50,660 bases of DNA, from NCBI GenBank assembly GCA_943358395.1, contig CALRGY010000005.1, positions 1 to 50,660 on the forward strand. The letters run 5' to 3'. Below are positions 16,801-25,378 of the stretch, piece after piece (the stretch's first letter is position 1; each line of letters begins with the position of its first letter). The DNA comes from Candidatus Uhrbacteria bacterium (GTDB lineage Bacteria; Patescibacteriota; Patescibacteriia; UBA9934). A model generated the notes under the pieces. The model was not told where the DNA came from. It searched no databases and saw only the letters and a program-made list of their open reading frames with translations. The position numbers and the translations under genes are program-made.

Positions 16801-16875
16801 GGCTCCATCGTCTAACGGTTAGGACAGAGGCTTCTCAAGCCTTTAATCGGAGTTCGATTCTCCGTGGAGTCACCA
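16801..16875 (+). tRNA. tRNA-Glu (CTC anticodon), CCA encoded
   Basis: A complete cloverleaf: acceptor GGCTCCA with TGGAGTC (one G-U), D arm GTC/GAC, anticodon stem GAGGC/GCCTT with loop TTCTCAA, anticodon CTC at 16834-16836, T arm CGGAG/CTCCG with loop TTCGATT, discriminator A and an encoded CCA. CTC reads GAG. Confidence 0.95.
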
Positions 16876-16990
16876 TCCTACGCTTCGGCAACGTGTTTGT
16901 TGATGTGGCGTAGGATGCTCTCCGAAGCTTTAGCGCAGGAGGGCTGAATGTGTTCCGTTGCCGAAAGCTACGGATGGCAAGCTAATGGAC
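16874..16990 (+). ncRNA. Mutually exclusive hairpins after tRNA-Glu
   Basis: 16874-16883 (CATCCTACGC) pairs perfectly with 16908-16917. The same left arm plus 16884-16893 (TTCGGCAACG) can instead pair with 16956-16965 and the GGATG ending at 16976. Only one fold can form at a time. A terminator follows directly. It may be a processed 3' trailer RNA or an attenuator; no known family is recognised. Confidence 0.4.
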
Positions 16991-17013
16991 ATCGCCTCAT
17001 GGGCGATTTTTTT
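16991..17013 (+). terminator. Terminator of the tRNA-Glu transcript
   Basis: Stem ATCGCC/GGCGAT with a TCATG loop, followed by a run of seven T (17007-17013). Confidence 0.75.
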
Positions 17014-17029
17014 GTATCATACGGAATGT

Positions 17030-17296
17030 ATGTTTTACGTCTACATTCTTCTCAGTCTTCTTGACGGTAGTCGTTATCGTGGTTTTACAACCTTACATCC
17101 AGAGGAAAGGCTCCTTGTACATAATCGAGGAAATGTATCATCAACACGATTGAAATGCCCTTGGAAAATTGTATGGTATGGTGCCTTTGCTTCAAAACAA
17201 AAAGCAATCGATTTTGAACGGTATCTTAAATCTGGATCAGGTCATGCCTTTGCGAATACTCGATTTCTTGATGAGAAATATAATGAACACCTATGA
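17030..17296 (+). CDS. GIY-YIG domain protein, UPF0213/YhbQ-like
   Basis: 88 aa starting at MFYVYILLSLLDGSRYRGFT, a GIY-YIG nuclease motif in the variant Y-V-Y ... Y-R-G. HPEERLLVHNRGNVSST and AFASKQKAIDFERYLKSGSG match the rest of the single-domain UPF0213 family, whose members are stand-alone putative endonucleases of unclear role. An upstream extension of the frame passes through the terminator and is rejected. The stop overlaps the next start as ATGA. Confidence 0.85.
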   Translation: MFYVYILLSLLDGSRYRGFTTLHPEERLLVHNRGNVSSTRLKCPWKIVWYGAFASKQKAIDFERYLKSGSGHAFANTRFLDEKYNEHL

Positions 17297-17922
17297 AGAA
17301 AGAACAGGCGTGGCGTGATGGTGGAATTGCGTTTGGAATACTGTTCGTTGTGGTGTTTGCGAGCATTTTCTTTTCGAAAGAGACGGTGTTTTGTGTGACG
17401 GATGATATGTGTTTGCACATAGCACGTATGGGGAAGCTTGGGTATACGGTTGCGGTTTCTGGAATAATGAGTGCAACGGTATTCGTGATATTGCTCATCG
17501 CAAAAACAACATGGGTGGTGATGTGGAGCGCACTCATGAGTAAACCGTATTTGGTCTTTGCCTCTGTGAGCGCACTTACATTTCTTGGGCTTGCAGCGGC
17601 ACAAGTCGGTAAGCATGTCGCAGGCGTTCTCACGCCATTTCAGGAACGCGTTTTCTTGTACGTCACCGTGCTTGATGTGTGCATGACAGGAGCGATTATT
17701 GCATTGTGTGTGCTGCGTGAACGAAAAAAGAAACCCTTACAACACTCGGGAGCTATAGCATTTCTTATGGCATGTGTAGGAATCTTTTTCGCCAACATGC
17801 TTACACTCCCAGGCGACATTTACGGCTGGAGCGACGCATGGTTCTTCGGCGCAATCGTTGCCTGCGCATACCTTTTTCTTCTCACTATCCGTTCCGCAAA
17901 GCCATTAGCCCGTCGACGGTAA
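17293..17922 (+). CDS. Polytopic membrane protein of unknown function
   Basis: 209 aa with about six hydrophobic segments: GIAFGILFVVVFASIFF, YTVAVSGIMSATVFVILLIA, YLVFASVSALTFLGLAAA, VFLYVTVLDVCMTGAIIALCVL, GAIAFLMACVGIFFANML and WFFGAIVACAYLFLLTI. Two Cys (VTDDMCLHI and FCVTDD) sit in the first outer loop and could form a disulfide. No family is recognised. It is translationally coupled to the GIY-YIG gene. Confidence 0.65.
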   Translation: MKKEQAWRDGGIAFGILFVVVFASIFFSKETVFCVTDDMCLHIARMGKLGYTVAVSGIMSATVFVILLIAKTTWVVMWSALMSKPYLVFASVSALTFLGLAAAQVGKHVAGVLTPFQERVFLYVTVLDVCMTGAIIALCVLRERKKKPLQHSGAIAFLMACVGIFFANMLTLPGDIYGWSDAWFFGAIVACAYLFLLTIRSAKPLARRR

Positions 17923-17926
17923 TACC

Positions 17927-19009
17927 TTACGTATTATTACTCACGCTACGTTCGAGCTCTGCAATTTGCTTGTGCCACGATTGTCCGTTGACGTGATCGG
18001 CGGAGGTGTGTGCGGTGATGGACTGATGCAGTGCGTCAGCATTTCGTAACTCCTCTCCATAGAGACGGGGAATAACGTTTTTTAGCCGTTTGAGGAATCT
18101 CTGTTGTTCTGTTTTCCAAACATGATCTTCCATGGGTACGGTTCCGATGTGGCGTTGTGGTCTTTCGCTGCGTATCGATGCGGGATTGTCGATTTCGTTT
18201 TGTCGTCGTTGATACGCTCGATAAAGATAAACGATGTCTTGTTGCGCTCTTGTTTCATTCCACGGATCAACGCCATCGAGCATAAGGCGGAGTCGGTTGA
18301 TATAGGTTTCGATGGCAGGATCGGAATATGATGATGGCGAAATGCTGTTTGTAATTTCAGCCTCACGAAGTGCATCGAATTGTGTGATGAGTTCTCGTGC
18401 CCGTTGCTGAGCTGCTGATGCAGTTTCGATCTTTAGCGGTGGGGTTGGTGTTTGACGAGGCGACGCTTCACGATGAATCGGTGTCGGGTTCTGGGGGAGT
18501 GTTACCGTGGAGGGTGATCGAAGTTCTTCAATGAAGTCTGGCGAAAGAAATATAGACACATTGCCATTTGTTCCGCGTGCATGCACGAGTCGTGATTGGA
18601 GAAATGCTTCGTGTTGTTGCCATGCTGTACGATCGGTAAGAACGGCGGTGGGAATTCCGTGATGCGTGAGATGGTCGGCAAGACGAGTTTTGAATGCTTC
18701 AAATTCGCATCCAGCACGAACGCTGCTGGCATAGAGTGCAAAAAATGTTTTTGGTGCTTCTGGAAGTTTGTAACGAAGAATCCCATCGATGAGTTCCCTG
18801 GGGATTCCTGCTCGAGTATTTTGGAGATATCGAAGAGCAGTATCTCGAAGTGTTTCATCGGGATTCGTGTCGTCGGCGAGTTTCCGAAGATCATTGTTTA
18901 ACGAATAGTTCGAATATTTCCCTGTTGCGTTTCGTATTTCCGCGACAGCATTGTCGACCGTTATACGATTCGATACTGCACGTTCAATCACAGACGCTTC
19001 GAATGTCAT
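17927..19009 (-). CDS. Hypothetical alpha-helical protein
   Basis: 360 aa, soluble, with no signal peptide. Residues 1-90 are helical and repeat-like (LRKLADDTNPDETLRDTALRYLQ), reminiscent of HEAT-type helices. The middle is Pro/Thr-rich (TLPQNPTPIHREASPRQ) and the C-terminal 150 residues are charged and helical. No catalytic motif or family is recognised. Its -10 (TGATACCAT on the minus strand) overlaps that of the divergent ABC gene, and the ATG lies 9 nt after it. Confidence 0.6.
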   Translation of the reverse strand: MTFEASVIERAVSNRITVDNAVAEIRNATGKYSNYSLNNDLRKLADDTNPDETLRDTALRYLQNTRAGIPRELIDGILRYKLPEAPKTFFALYASSVRAGCEFEAFKTRLADHLTHHGIPTAVLTDRTAWQQHEAFLQSRLVHARGTNGNVSIFLSPDFIEELRSPSTVTLPQNPTPIHREASPRQTPTPPLKIETASAAQQRARELITQFDALREAEITNSISPSSYSDPAIETYINRLRLMLDGVDPWNETRAQQDIVYLYRAYQRRQNEIDNPASIRSERPQRHIGTVPMEDHVWKTEQQRFLKRLKNVIPRLYGEELRNADALHQSITAHTSADHVNGQSWHKQIAELERSVSNNT

Positions 19010-19018
19010 ATGTGGGAA

Positions 19019-19028
19019 ATGGTATCAT
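19019..19028. promoter_or_regulatory. Overlapping divergent -10 elements
   Basis: On the plus strand TGGTATCAT gives TGn plus TATCAT (19023-19028), 12 nt before ATG 19041. On the minus strand TGATACCAT gives TGn plus TACCAT (19024-19019), 9 nt before the ATG at 19009. The two boxes share 2 bp. Confidence 0.5.
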
Positions 19029-19040
19029 GTGTGCATTCTT

Positions 19041-20816
19041 ATGGCATTGCGTAATACACCAATTCTTTTTCTTGCACGGAAGCTGTGGAAGTATTCTGCG
19101 GGGAACCGGAAGCGGGTGGTGTTGTTCTTCGTTCTCTTTTTGTGTGCAAATGGCGTAGGTATTCTTGAGCCGTTTGTCGTGGCGTACTTGCTGGACGTGA
19201 TTCAGAAGAGCGGCGTGAATGCGGGGAATATTCGCACGATTGTTCTGTTGCTGTCATCACTCATCGGGTTGCAGGTTGCGTTCTGGGCGTTTCATGGCCC
19301 GGCACGCGTACTGGAAATAACGAATGCGTTTTTGGTGCGAGCAAATTATAAAATGTTTTTGCTCAAGGGAACGTTGAATCTTCCTTCTGCATGGCATACA
19401 GATCATCACTCAGGGAACACGATTGATAAAATCGAGAAAGGCTCTCAGGCGCTCTATCACTTTTCTACACGAACCTTTGAGGTTATTGAAAGTGTCATAA
19501 AGCTCGTAAGTTCTTTTGTTGTGCTAACGTACTTTGATTTTCATGCCGGAATTATCGTGACGGTGATGGTGGTTTTGACTCTTGTGATTATTCTGCAGTT
19601 CGATAAGCGACTTATTGCGCAGTACGAACACATTAATCGTGCAGACAACACTATTTCTGCCAAAGTATTCGACACCATTAGCAACGTCACCACGGTGATT
19701 ATTCTTCGGATCGAAACGCTGGTCGCCAAAGCGATTGAGAAAAAGATTCATCAACCGTTTGCATTATTTGTACGCAATAATAAGATGAATGAATTCAAGT
19801 GGTTTTCTGTTTCATTCACCGGGGCACTGATGGTGTTCTTTGTGCTGTGCTCATATTTCTTTGGTGCGCTTTCTGCGGGGACGGTGGTCACGATCGGTAC
19901 GGTGTATGTCTTGTATAGCTATGTGCAACGGGTGATGGACGTGTTTTTCCGGTTTGCGTATCAGTACGGCGATATTGTGCAGCAAAAGACGTCGATCTTG
20001 AACGCGGAAAGCCTAGCAAAAGATTTTCGAAGCATTACATTTATCGCCAAGAATCGCGCCGTCGAAGCATGGAAGACGATCGCTATTCAGGATGTGATGT
20101 TCTCGTATCAAATCGACGCGGGGCATCGCGCACACCTTGATCACGTTTCCATGAAGATGAAGCGCGGTGAGCGCATCGCTCTCATCGGTGAGAGTGGAAG
20201 CGGGAAGACGACGTTCTTGAAAATTCTTCGTGGATTGTATACACCAAAGAAATCTACCATCGTGCTGAATGGAAAAAAGTTGCCGCGAGGATTTGAAGCA
20301 CTGAGTTCTGAAATTGCCCTCATTCCACAAGAGCCAGAAATTTTCTCAACAACGATTCGTGAAAACATCACGATGGGCATTGATCACAAAATGTCGACGA
20401 TCAAACTGTTTACCGACATGGCGTGCTTTACGCATGTGGCAGAGCGCTTGCCGCATCAGTGGGATTCTTCGATTGTGGAGAAGGGTGTGAACTTGAGTGG
20501 CGGGGAAAAGCAGCGATTAGCACTGGCACGTGGTTTGCTGGCGTGTGCAGATAAATCCATCGTGTTACTCGACGAGCCAACCAGTAGCATGGACATGCAG
20601 AATGAAATGACCATTTACGAAAATATCTTTGCCGCATTCCCGAAGAAGACGATTATTTCCTCGGTGCATCGTTTGCACCTGCTGCCAAAATTCGACACGA
20701 TTTATGTTTTTGATCAGGGTAAGGTCATCGCATCTGGATCGTTTGATCATCTCCTGCGATCATCGGAACGTTTTCAACGCTTGTGGGAAAAGTATCGCAC
20801 GGATGTTCAAGAGTGA
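19041..20816 (+). CDS. ABC transporter, fused permease and ATPase (exporter type)
   Basis: 591 aa from MALRNTPILF. The N-terminal half has about six TM helices of the type I exporter fold (residues about 20-310). The ATPase follows with Walker A ALIGESGSGKTTFLK, Q-loop LIPQEPE, signature NLSGGEKQRLALARG, Walker B SIVLLDEPTSS and the H-loop SSVHRL. As a half-transporter it should work as a homodimer exporting a lipid, drug or peptide; the substrate is unknown. The longer frame upstream (from 18951) crosses the promoter and the divergent gene. Its 3' end overlaps the convergent oxidoreductase by 10 nt. Confidence 0.9.
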   Translation: MALRNTPILFLARKLWKYSAGNRKRVVLFFVLFLCANGVGILEPFVVAYLLDVIQKSGVNAGNIRTIVLLLSSLIGLQVAFWAFHGPARVLEITNAFLVRANYKMFLLKGTLNLPSAWHTDHHSGNTIDKIEKGSQALYHFSTRTFEVIESVIKLVSSFVVLTYFDFHAGIIVTVMVVLTLVIILQFDKRLIAQYEHINRADNTISAKVFDTISNVTTVIILRIETLVAKAIEKKIHQPFALFVRNNKMNEFKWFSVSFTGALMVFFVLCSYFFGALSAGTVVTIGTVYVLYSYVQRVMDVFFRFAYQYGDIVQQKTSILNAESLAKDFRSITFIAKNRAVEAWKTIAIQDVMFSYQIDAGHRAHLDHVSMKMKRGERIALIGESGSGKTTFLKILRGLYTPKKSTIVLNGKKLPRGFEALSSEIALIPQEPEIFSTTIRENITMGIDHKMSTIKLFTDMACFTHVAERLPHQWDSSIVEKGVNLSGGEKQRLALARGLLACADKSIVLLDEPTSSMDMQNEMTIYENIFAAFPKKTIISSVHRLHLLPKFDTIYVFDQGKVIASGSFDHLLRSSERFQRLWEKYRTDVQE

Positions 20817-22108
20817 TCGGCGATGATGCGTTCTGCGGCACGCGATCCTGTAGCGATTGCGGTTTCGATGCTTGGCGCGCCTAGGAAGTCACCAGCGAAG
20901 TAATATCCGTTCTTTCCTTGTGCATCACGAACGGATTGAACGAAGGATTCTTGCGCAATCGGCATAGTGTTTTTCCAGCGTACGGATTCAAGAATCTCTT
21001 CAACGATGAGTGTCGGGAAGAGACGCGTAAGTTCACGATGCGCGATCGCAGAAATGCTTTCATCGGTGATTGATTCTGGTGAACGATCACGGAGAACGAT
21101 GTTGAGCACAACACAGCCAGCGAGAGCGGATCCATACAGCGAGGATGCGTTGATCACCGAAAGAATCTGTTCTGGCATGGAATCATCGGGCGCATAAAAT
21201 GCTGCGCCCCATGGCTTCGATGTTCCGAATGTTGGCGTGGCGTTCAGCGCAACGGCGACGGTAAGAAATTGGGTATATGTGCACGCAGGATCGACGTCGG
21301 GCAAATCGGGCAAAATCGTGCGATACAGATCTGGTGAAACATTCTGGGCGAAAAGAATTGTGTCGTGCGTGAAGTGATGATCGTGTGATTGGAGTGTGTG
21401 CCCATCGATCTTCGTGATCGGTGTACTGCACTGTATCGTCCCACCGAGTGCGGTGATTTCTTTCACGAGGTGATCGATGACGGTGGCACTGCCCTGGGGA
21501 AAGAATGATGTGCTTCGAATGTCGCCGTGGAATTTAACCTGGCGCACGATAGGCATCATGAATGCCGCCTTGGTTTCCGTTACCGATCCGTAGCAATAGC
21601 CTTGGCTAACGGTATCAAAAAATGTTTCGTAGATTCCGGCGTGTTCTTGGGTATCGAGTGCAGATCGAAGATATTCCGAAATGGTTTTTCCGTTGAAGCG
21701 ATCAAGGTCTGGTTCAGAAAGCGGAGACTTCTGTAAAATCTTTAATAATGATTTCGTCCAAATCTTTACGGTTTCTTTTGGGGGAAATGCCACCGCATCT
21801 TCGGTGATCGCGTGATCGTTTTCATCGAGAATATACAAAATGTCATCAAGTGGTGTTTGAACAAGACAGGTATCGATGTGAAGGTCGGTGAAAAGCTTAT
21901 GACCCTCGGTGTACCATGGATAGATGAGAAATCCACCGAAGTCGACGTGTTCGCTGCGGATGGTTCGGCTTTGAATGCGTCCTCCGCAGGTCGGCATTGA
22001 TTCGTACACGGTCACGTCGACCATGCCGCTTTGCAGCAATCGATACGCCGCAGTAAGCCCAGCAAGCCCTCCACCAACAATGCCGATATGAGGTCTTATA
22101 GCGTTCAT
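20807..22108 (-). CDS. FAD-dependent amine oxidase/phytoene desaturase-like oxidoreductase
   Basis: 433 aa. The N-terminal Rossmann FAD site is IGIVGGGLAGLTAAYRL followed by the acidic residue in VYESMPTCGGR. The C-terminal FAD motif is YYFAGDFLGAPSIETAIATG. Between them lies a helical substrate domain like those of protoporphyrinogen oxidases, carotenoid desaturases and amine oxidases. It has no membrane anchor. The substrate cannot be assigned; no haem or carotenoid genes are nearby. The start overlaps the stop of engB as ATGA. Confidence 0.85.
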   Translation of the reverse strand: MNAIRPHIGIVGGGLAGLTAAYRLLQSGMVDVTVYESMPTCGGRIQSRTIRSEHVDFGGFLIYPWYTEGHKLFTDLHIDTCLVQTPLDDILYILDENDHAITEDAVAFPPKETVKIWTKSLLKILQKSPLSEPDLDRFNGKTISEYLRSALDTQEHAGIYETFFDTVSQGYCYGSVTETKAAFMMPIVRQVKFHGDIRSTSFFPQGSATVIDHLVKEITALGGTIQCSTPITKIDGHTLQSHDHHFTHDTILFAQNVSPDLYRTILPDLPDVDPACTYTQFLTVAVALNATPTFGTSKPWGAAFYAPDDSMPEQILSVINASSLYGSALAGCVVLNIVLRDRSPESITDESISAIAHRELTRLFPTLIVEEILESVRWKNTMPIAQESFVQSVRDAQGKNGYYFAGDFLGAPSIETAIATGSRAAERIIADHS

Positions 22109-22671
22109 AGTGCGCGTTCGATAGTTGCCCAGATTTCCTTCCTGTTTTTTCCAGAGGTAATGGAATGCTCGATTGTTGGAACTCCTGGATAGAGCGTTTC
22201 AAGAGATCGATGAAGCTTTCGTGTGTCTTCGCTGTTGAGCTTGTCCATTTTGTTTGCGATGATCACAAAAGGAAGATTCTTTTCTTGAAGCCATTGCGCC
22301 ATGGCAGCATCGAGTGATGTAGGAGGAATGCGTGCGTCGATGATAAGGAAGATGAGTGTGAGTTGGGGCGTTTGCTCAAGATAGTCGTGGATCATTGTGG
22401 AGAATGCTGCGCGTTTTTCTTTGGAGGTTTGTGCGTAACCGTAGCCGGGAAGGTCGACGAGAAAGAAGCGCGAATCGATATCGTACAGGTTGATGGTTTG
22501 TGTGCGGCCAGGATCTGCACTCACACGGGCAAGCTTTTTCTGTTGGGTCAGGTGGTTGATAAGGGAAGACTTTCCAACATTTGAACGGCCAATCATGGCA
22601 ATATGCGGCTTTTCGCTGATGGGAAGATCAGAAAGAAGGGTAGTGCTGGTAAAAAATGTGGCAGGAATCAT
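22105..22671 (-). CDS. engB: Ribosome biogenesis GTP-binding protein EngB/YsxC
   Basis: 188 aa, single TRAFAC GTPase domain: G1 GRSNVGKSSLIN, G2 Thr in GRTQT, G3 DLPGYGYA, G4 NKMDKL and G5 SITSGKN. EngB assists late assembly of the large ribosomal subunit. The -10 TATACT (22681-22686, minus strand) ends 9 nt before the ATG with no Shine-Dalgarno, so the mRNA is nearly leaderless. It is upstream of and coupled to the FAD oxidoreductase. Confidence 0.93.
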   Translation of the reverse strand: MIPATFFTSTTLLSDLPISEKPHIAMIGRSNVGKSSLINHLTQQKKLARVSADPGRTQTINLYDIDSRFFLVDLPGYGYAQTSKEKRAAFSTMIHDYLEQTPQLTLIFLIIDARIPPTSLDAAMAQWLQEKNLPFVIIANKMDKLNSEDTRKLHRSLETLYPGVPTIEHSITSGKNRKEIWATIERAL

Positions 22672-22680
22672 AGTTGCGGA

Positions 22681-22698
22681 AGTATAGCGTGCTATCCT
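22681..22698. promoter_or_regulatory. Divergent engB / methyltransferase-fold gene promoters
   Basis: The minus-strand TATACT (22686-22681) serves engB. The plus-strand TGCTATCCT (extended -10, box 22693-22698) serves the gene at 22709. Both fit within the 37-bp intergenic space. Confidence 0.5.
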
Positions 22699-22708
22699 GT
22701 GGTGGTCT

Positions 22709-23305
22709 ATGTGGTTTTTTGATCAGAAGCGGATTGCATCTGCGAAGAATGGGGAGATCGTGGTGAACTCTTTTTTGGGTACCTCGGATATTTTTGTGGG
22801 CGGGTTTCATCAATCATCGGGGTATATTCAACGCATGTGGCGAAAGGCGCTGAGACATGTCCCACGAAAGATGCCGATTCAAAGGGTTTTAATGTTGGGA
22901 TTAGGGGGCGGAAGTGCTGTTGCATTGCTGCGTCGTCGATTCCCTGGTTGTGCAGTAACGGTGGTGGAATGGGATCCGGAAATGATTGCTCTGTATCGAG
23001 AGCTTCACCGTAAAGATGATGAAACGACGATTTGTGAAGGTGATGCGTTTGTGGTGATACCAGGGCTGCAAGAGACATTTGACCTGGTTATTGTGGATTT
23101 GTTTAAGGGAAATGAGACGCCTGGGCAGTTGGGGAGCCCTGAATTCATCAAAGAAATCAGAAGGGTGCTTGCTCCAAACGGGCACTGTTTGCTCAATGCT
23201 TTTGTGTCTTTAGGGCTTATATCGGCTTTTGGGGAGCATTTTTCACTCCAAGAAACGTGGAAATTTCAGTTCAATACACTGGCGCTATATCGAGAACTCT
23301 GCTAA
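22709..23305 (+). CDS. Spermidine synthase-like SAM-fold protein
   Basis: 198 aa. It has a short N-terminal beta region (FLGTSDIFVGGFHQSSGYIQRMW), then a Rossmann methyltransferase fold: motif I VLMLGLGGGSAVALL, acidic motif II VTVVEWDPEM, EGDAF and DLVIVDLFKGNE. This matches spermidine synthase-type proteins (SpeE superfamily). It is shorter than SpeE and no SAM decarboxylase is nearby, so polyamine synthesis is uncertain. The promoter -10 ends 10 nt before the ATG. Confidence 0.78.
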   Translation: MWFFDQKRIASAKNGEIVVNSFLGTSDIFVGGFHQSSGYIQRMWRKALRHVPRKMPIQRVLMLGLGGGSAVALLRRRFPGCAVTVVEWDPEMIALYRELHRKDDETTICEGDAFVVIPGLQETFDLVIVDLFKGNETPGQLGSPEFIKEIRRVLAPNGHCLLNAFVSLGLISAFGEHFSLQETWKFQFNTLALYRELC

Positions 23306-23320
23306 TATTCGCGGAATCCT

Positions 23321-23725
23321 ATGTACAACAAATACCAAAGTCAGCGTTCAGGAGGTTCGGATGACCGTAAGTTGAATACACGTGGTACGTGGAATCGTGC
23401 GGGAGCAGGTCGCCCTGCGCCTCGTGAATTGCATGATGCGGTGTGCAGCGAATGCCGAAAGCCTTGTCAGGTACCGTTTTTCCCAAGTGAAGGCCGCCCA
23501 GTAAAATGCCGCGACTGTTTCCGTACGGATGGGCCAGCATTTGGGGATCGTGACGATCGCCGCCCAGCATTTGACCGCAAGCCAGCCTACACCGACCGTT
23601 TCGATCGCCCAGCATTTGCTCCGCGCGAAGAGCGTTCTGGGGGAGGCAATAACGATGCACGTTTAGCGGCTATTGAAAGAAAGATTGATCAGATTTTGGA
23701 GCTTTTGGACGCTGACGAAGTGTAA
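23321..23725 (+). CDS. CxxC-x17-CxxC zinc-binding protein
   Basis: 134 aa. It carries a single zinc motif, AVCSECRKPCQVPFFPSEGRPVKCRDCF, with two CxxC pairs about 20 residues apart, as in the CxxC-x17-CxxC (TIGR04272) family common in Patescibacteria. The rest is Arg/Asp/Pro-rich and disordered (KPAYTDRFDRPAFAPREER), ending in a short helix (LAAIERKIDQILELLD). It is probably nucleic-acid-associated. The start follows an extended -10 (TGCTAATAT) by 12 nt. A strong terminator follows. Confidence 0.82.
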   Translation: MYNKYQSQRSGGSDDRKLNTRGTWNRAGAGRPAPRELHDAVCSECRKPCQVPFFPSEGRPVKCRDCFRTDGPAFGDRDDRRPAFDRKPAYTDRFDRPAFAPREERSGGGNNDARLAAIERKIDQILELLDADEV

Positions 23726-23741
23726 AACCGAATATCTCAAG

Positions 23742-23771
23742 AAAAAACCACCTGAAATATGGTGGTTTTTT
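23742..23771 (+). terminator. Rho-independent terminator
   Basis: AAAAAACCACC (23742-23752) pairs perfectly with GGTGGTTTTTT (23761-23771) across an 8-nt loop; it can act in both directions. Confidence 0.85.
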
Positions 23772-23777
23772 GGTGGA

Positions 23778-24436
23778 AGTGAGAGATGAGAAGGCGAAGT
23801 GAGTCTTGGAGTGGGTTGGGAGGGTAGGGACGAGAATCGGAGTAGCCAGATCCTGAGGCTTCGCCGAAGGATCTCGAAGGAGACTACAGATAAACGGTCG
23901 GAGGGCATGAGGGATGGGAGTCTTTGAATGGGTTGTGAATCGGATGGGCTGCGACCGGGAGGGTGTGTATTTTGAAAAGGGGGGTCCTGCTAATGCAACT
24001 GAGTTGCATGTAGAGGATGGGGTCATGATGGGACTTCGCTCAGAGTCGAGTATTACCATCGTCGATGAGAGAGATTTTGATTGAGGTAATCGCCTTCAGG
24101 TTTCATCGATTCTTTCGCGTACGATTGATTGAGGTGATTGGTTTTCGAGGTCGGAATCTGAGTATGGGCTTTTCAAATCACGACCCCCTCCGACTCCCGC
24201 CCCCTCCTAACTCCCCCATAAATGGGGGAGAGTTCGCGTCCGGACTCACAACCCATTCAAAGACTCACATCTCACGCTCCGAATCGTTTACCTGTTCGCC
24301 TCTTTGAGGTCCTTCGGCGGAGCCTCAGGATCTGGGCTGCTACTCCGATTCCCGTCCCCTTCACAACCCTTTCCAAAGACTCACATCACGTTCACGTCCC
24401 GTCTGGTACACTTCTCTCAACATCTAAAACCTTTCT
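23778..24436. repeat. Intergenic repeat field with large imperfect inverted repeat
   Basis: The left arm (about 23778-23955) and the right arm (about 24232-24385) are inverse copies. Shared blocks include GAATCGGAGTAGC, GATCCTGAGGCT with GCCGAAGGA, and GAGTCTTTGAATGGGTTGTGA. The left end continues into a segment also found at 8667-8760. 23993-24009 is a perfect 17-bp dyad (ATGCAACT-G-AGTTGCAT). 24181-24232 is a half copy of family R1. No gene is seen. Confidence 0.7.
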
Positions 24437-25369
24437 ATGAAATCTCTTCCACGTTCTACAGCAAAAGACGTGTTTTCACATCTTTTCGCAATTGTAACGC
24501 TGTATGTTTCTGTGGTGTCGTTCATTATCCTCGGCTTTCAATACATCGACGTAACATTTCCTGACGCGTTGAGCTTTTATTACACTGGTGCACTCGATGC
24601 AATTCGGAGCAGCATGGCGAGTCTGATCGTCATGTGGCCGGCGTTCGTGGGAATTTCGTGGTTTATGCAGAAAGACGTGAAGGCTGAGCCAGAGAAGCGC
24701 AACATCGGGATTCGGAAATGGCTCTTGTATCTCACCTTGTTTATTACAGCTATCACCATCATCGTCGACCTCATCACGCTCGTGAATTATTTCTTAAATG
24801 GCGAAATCACTGCACGATTCATTCTCAAAGTTTTTGTGGTACTCGCAACTGCCGCTGCAGTATTCGGGTATTATCTCTGGGATTTGCGCACCGAATCCAT
24901 TGCGAAATCCAAGATTCCAAAAAACGCAGCTATCGGAGCATCGGTGATTGTTCTTGCGACGATCGTCCTCGGATTCATTCTCGTTGGCTCCCCAGCGCAG
25001 CAGCGCAAGGTTCGATTTGATGATCAGCGCATCTCGAGCCTTTCGATGTTGCAGAATCAGATCGGAAATTATTACGCAACGCATCAGTCGCTTCCTGGCG
25101 CGCTTGCAGATCTCGCCGATCCTTTCACGGGCTTTATGGTGCCAACCGATCCACGAACGCACGATCAATTCGCCTACATCCCCAATCCTCCATTAACCTT
25201 TGAGCTCTGCGCGATGTTTGAAGCAGAGTCTGTTGCAATCGGGAAAAACGGCACACAAACCTTCCCGTATCGTGAATATTCTGGGTTCGATGAGCATTGG
25301 TCTCACGGTGTTGGACAAACATGTTTTACGCGAACCATCGATCCTGCAATGTATCCAATAGTGAAGTAA
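24437..25369 (+). CDS. DUF5671 membrane protein
   Basis: 310 aa. The first 195 residues form a DUF5671-type membrane domain with about five TM helices (LFAIVTLYVSVVSFIILGF, SLIVMWPAFVGISWFM, WLLYLTLFITAITIIVDLI, FILKVFVVLATAAAVFGYYLW, AAIGASVIVLATIVLGFIL). The C-terminal extracytoplasmic part (YYATHQSLPGALADLADP) resembles type II/IV pseudopilin-like tails, with two Cys. The family is frequent in Patescibacteria; its function is unknown. TGGTACACT (24404-24412) is an extended -10 about 24 nt before the ATG. Confidence 0.8.
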   Translation: MKSLPRSTAKDVFSHLFAIVTLYVSVVSFIILGFQYIDVTFPDALSFYYTGALDAIRSSMASLIVMWPAFVGISWFMQKDVKAEPEKRNIGIRKWLLYLTLFITAITIIVDLITLVNYFLNGEITARFILKVFVVLATAAAVFGYYLWDLRTESIAKSKIPKNAAIGASVIVLATIVLGFILVGSPAQQRKVRFDDQRISSLSMLQNQIGNYYATHQSLPGALADLADPFTGFMVPTDPRTHDQFAYIPNPPLTFELCAMFEAESVAIGKNGTQTFPYREYSGFDEHWSHGVGQTCFTRTIDPAMYPIVK

Positions 25370-25378
25370 GCCCCTTCC

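Noticed and set aside
18951-19040. N-terminal extension of the ABC exporter
   Set aside because: It would cross the bidirectional promoter and the first codons of the divergent gene; the protein is family-like only from MALRN.
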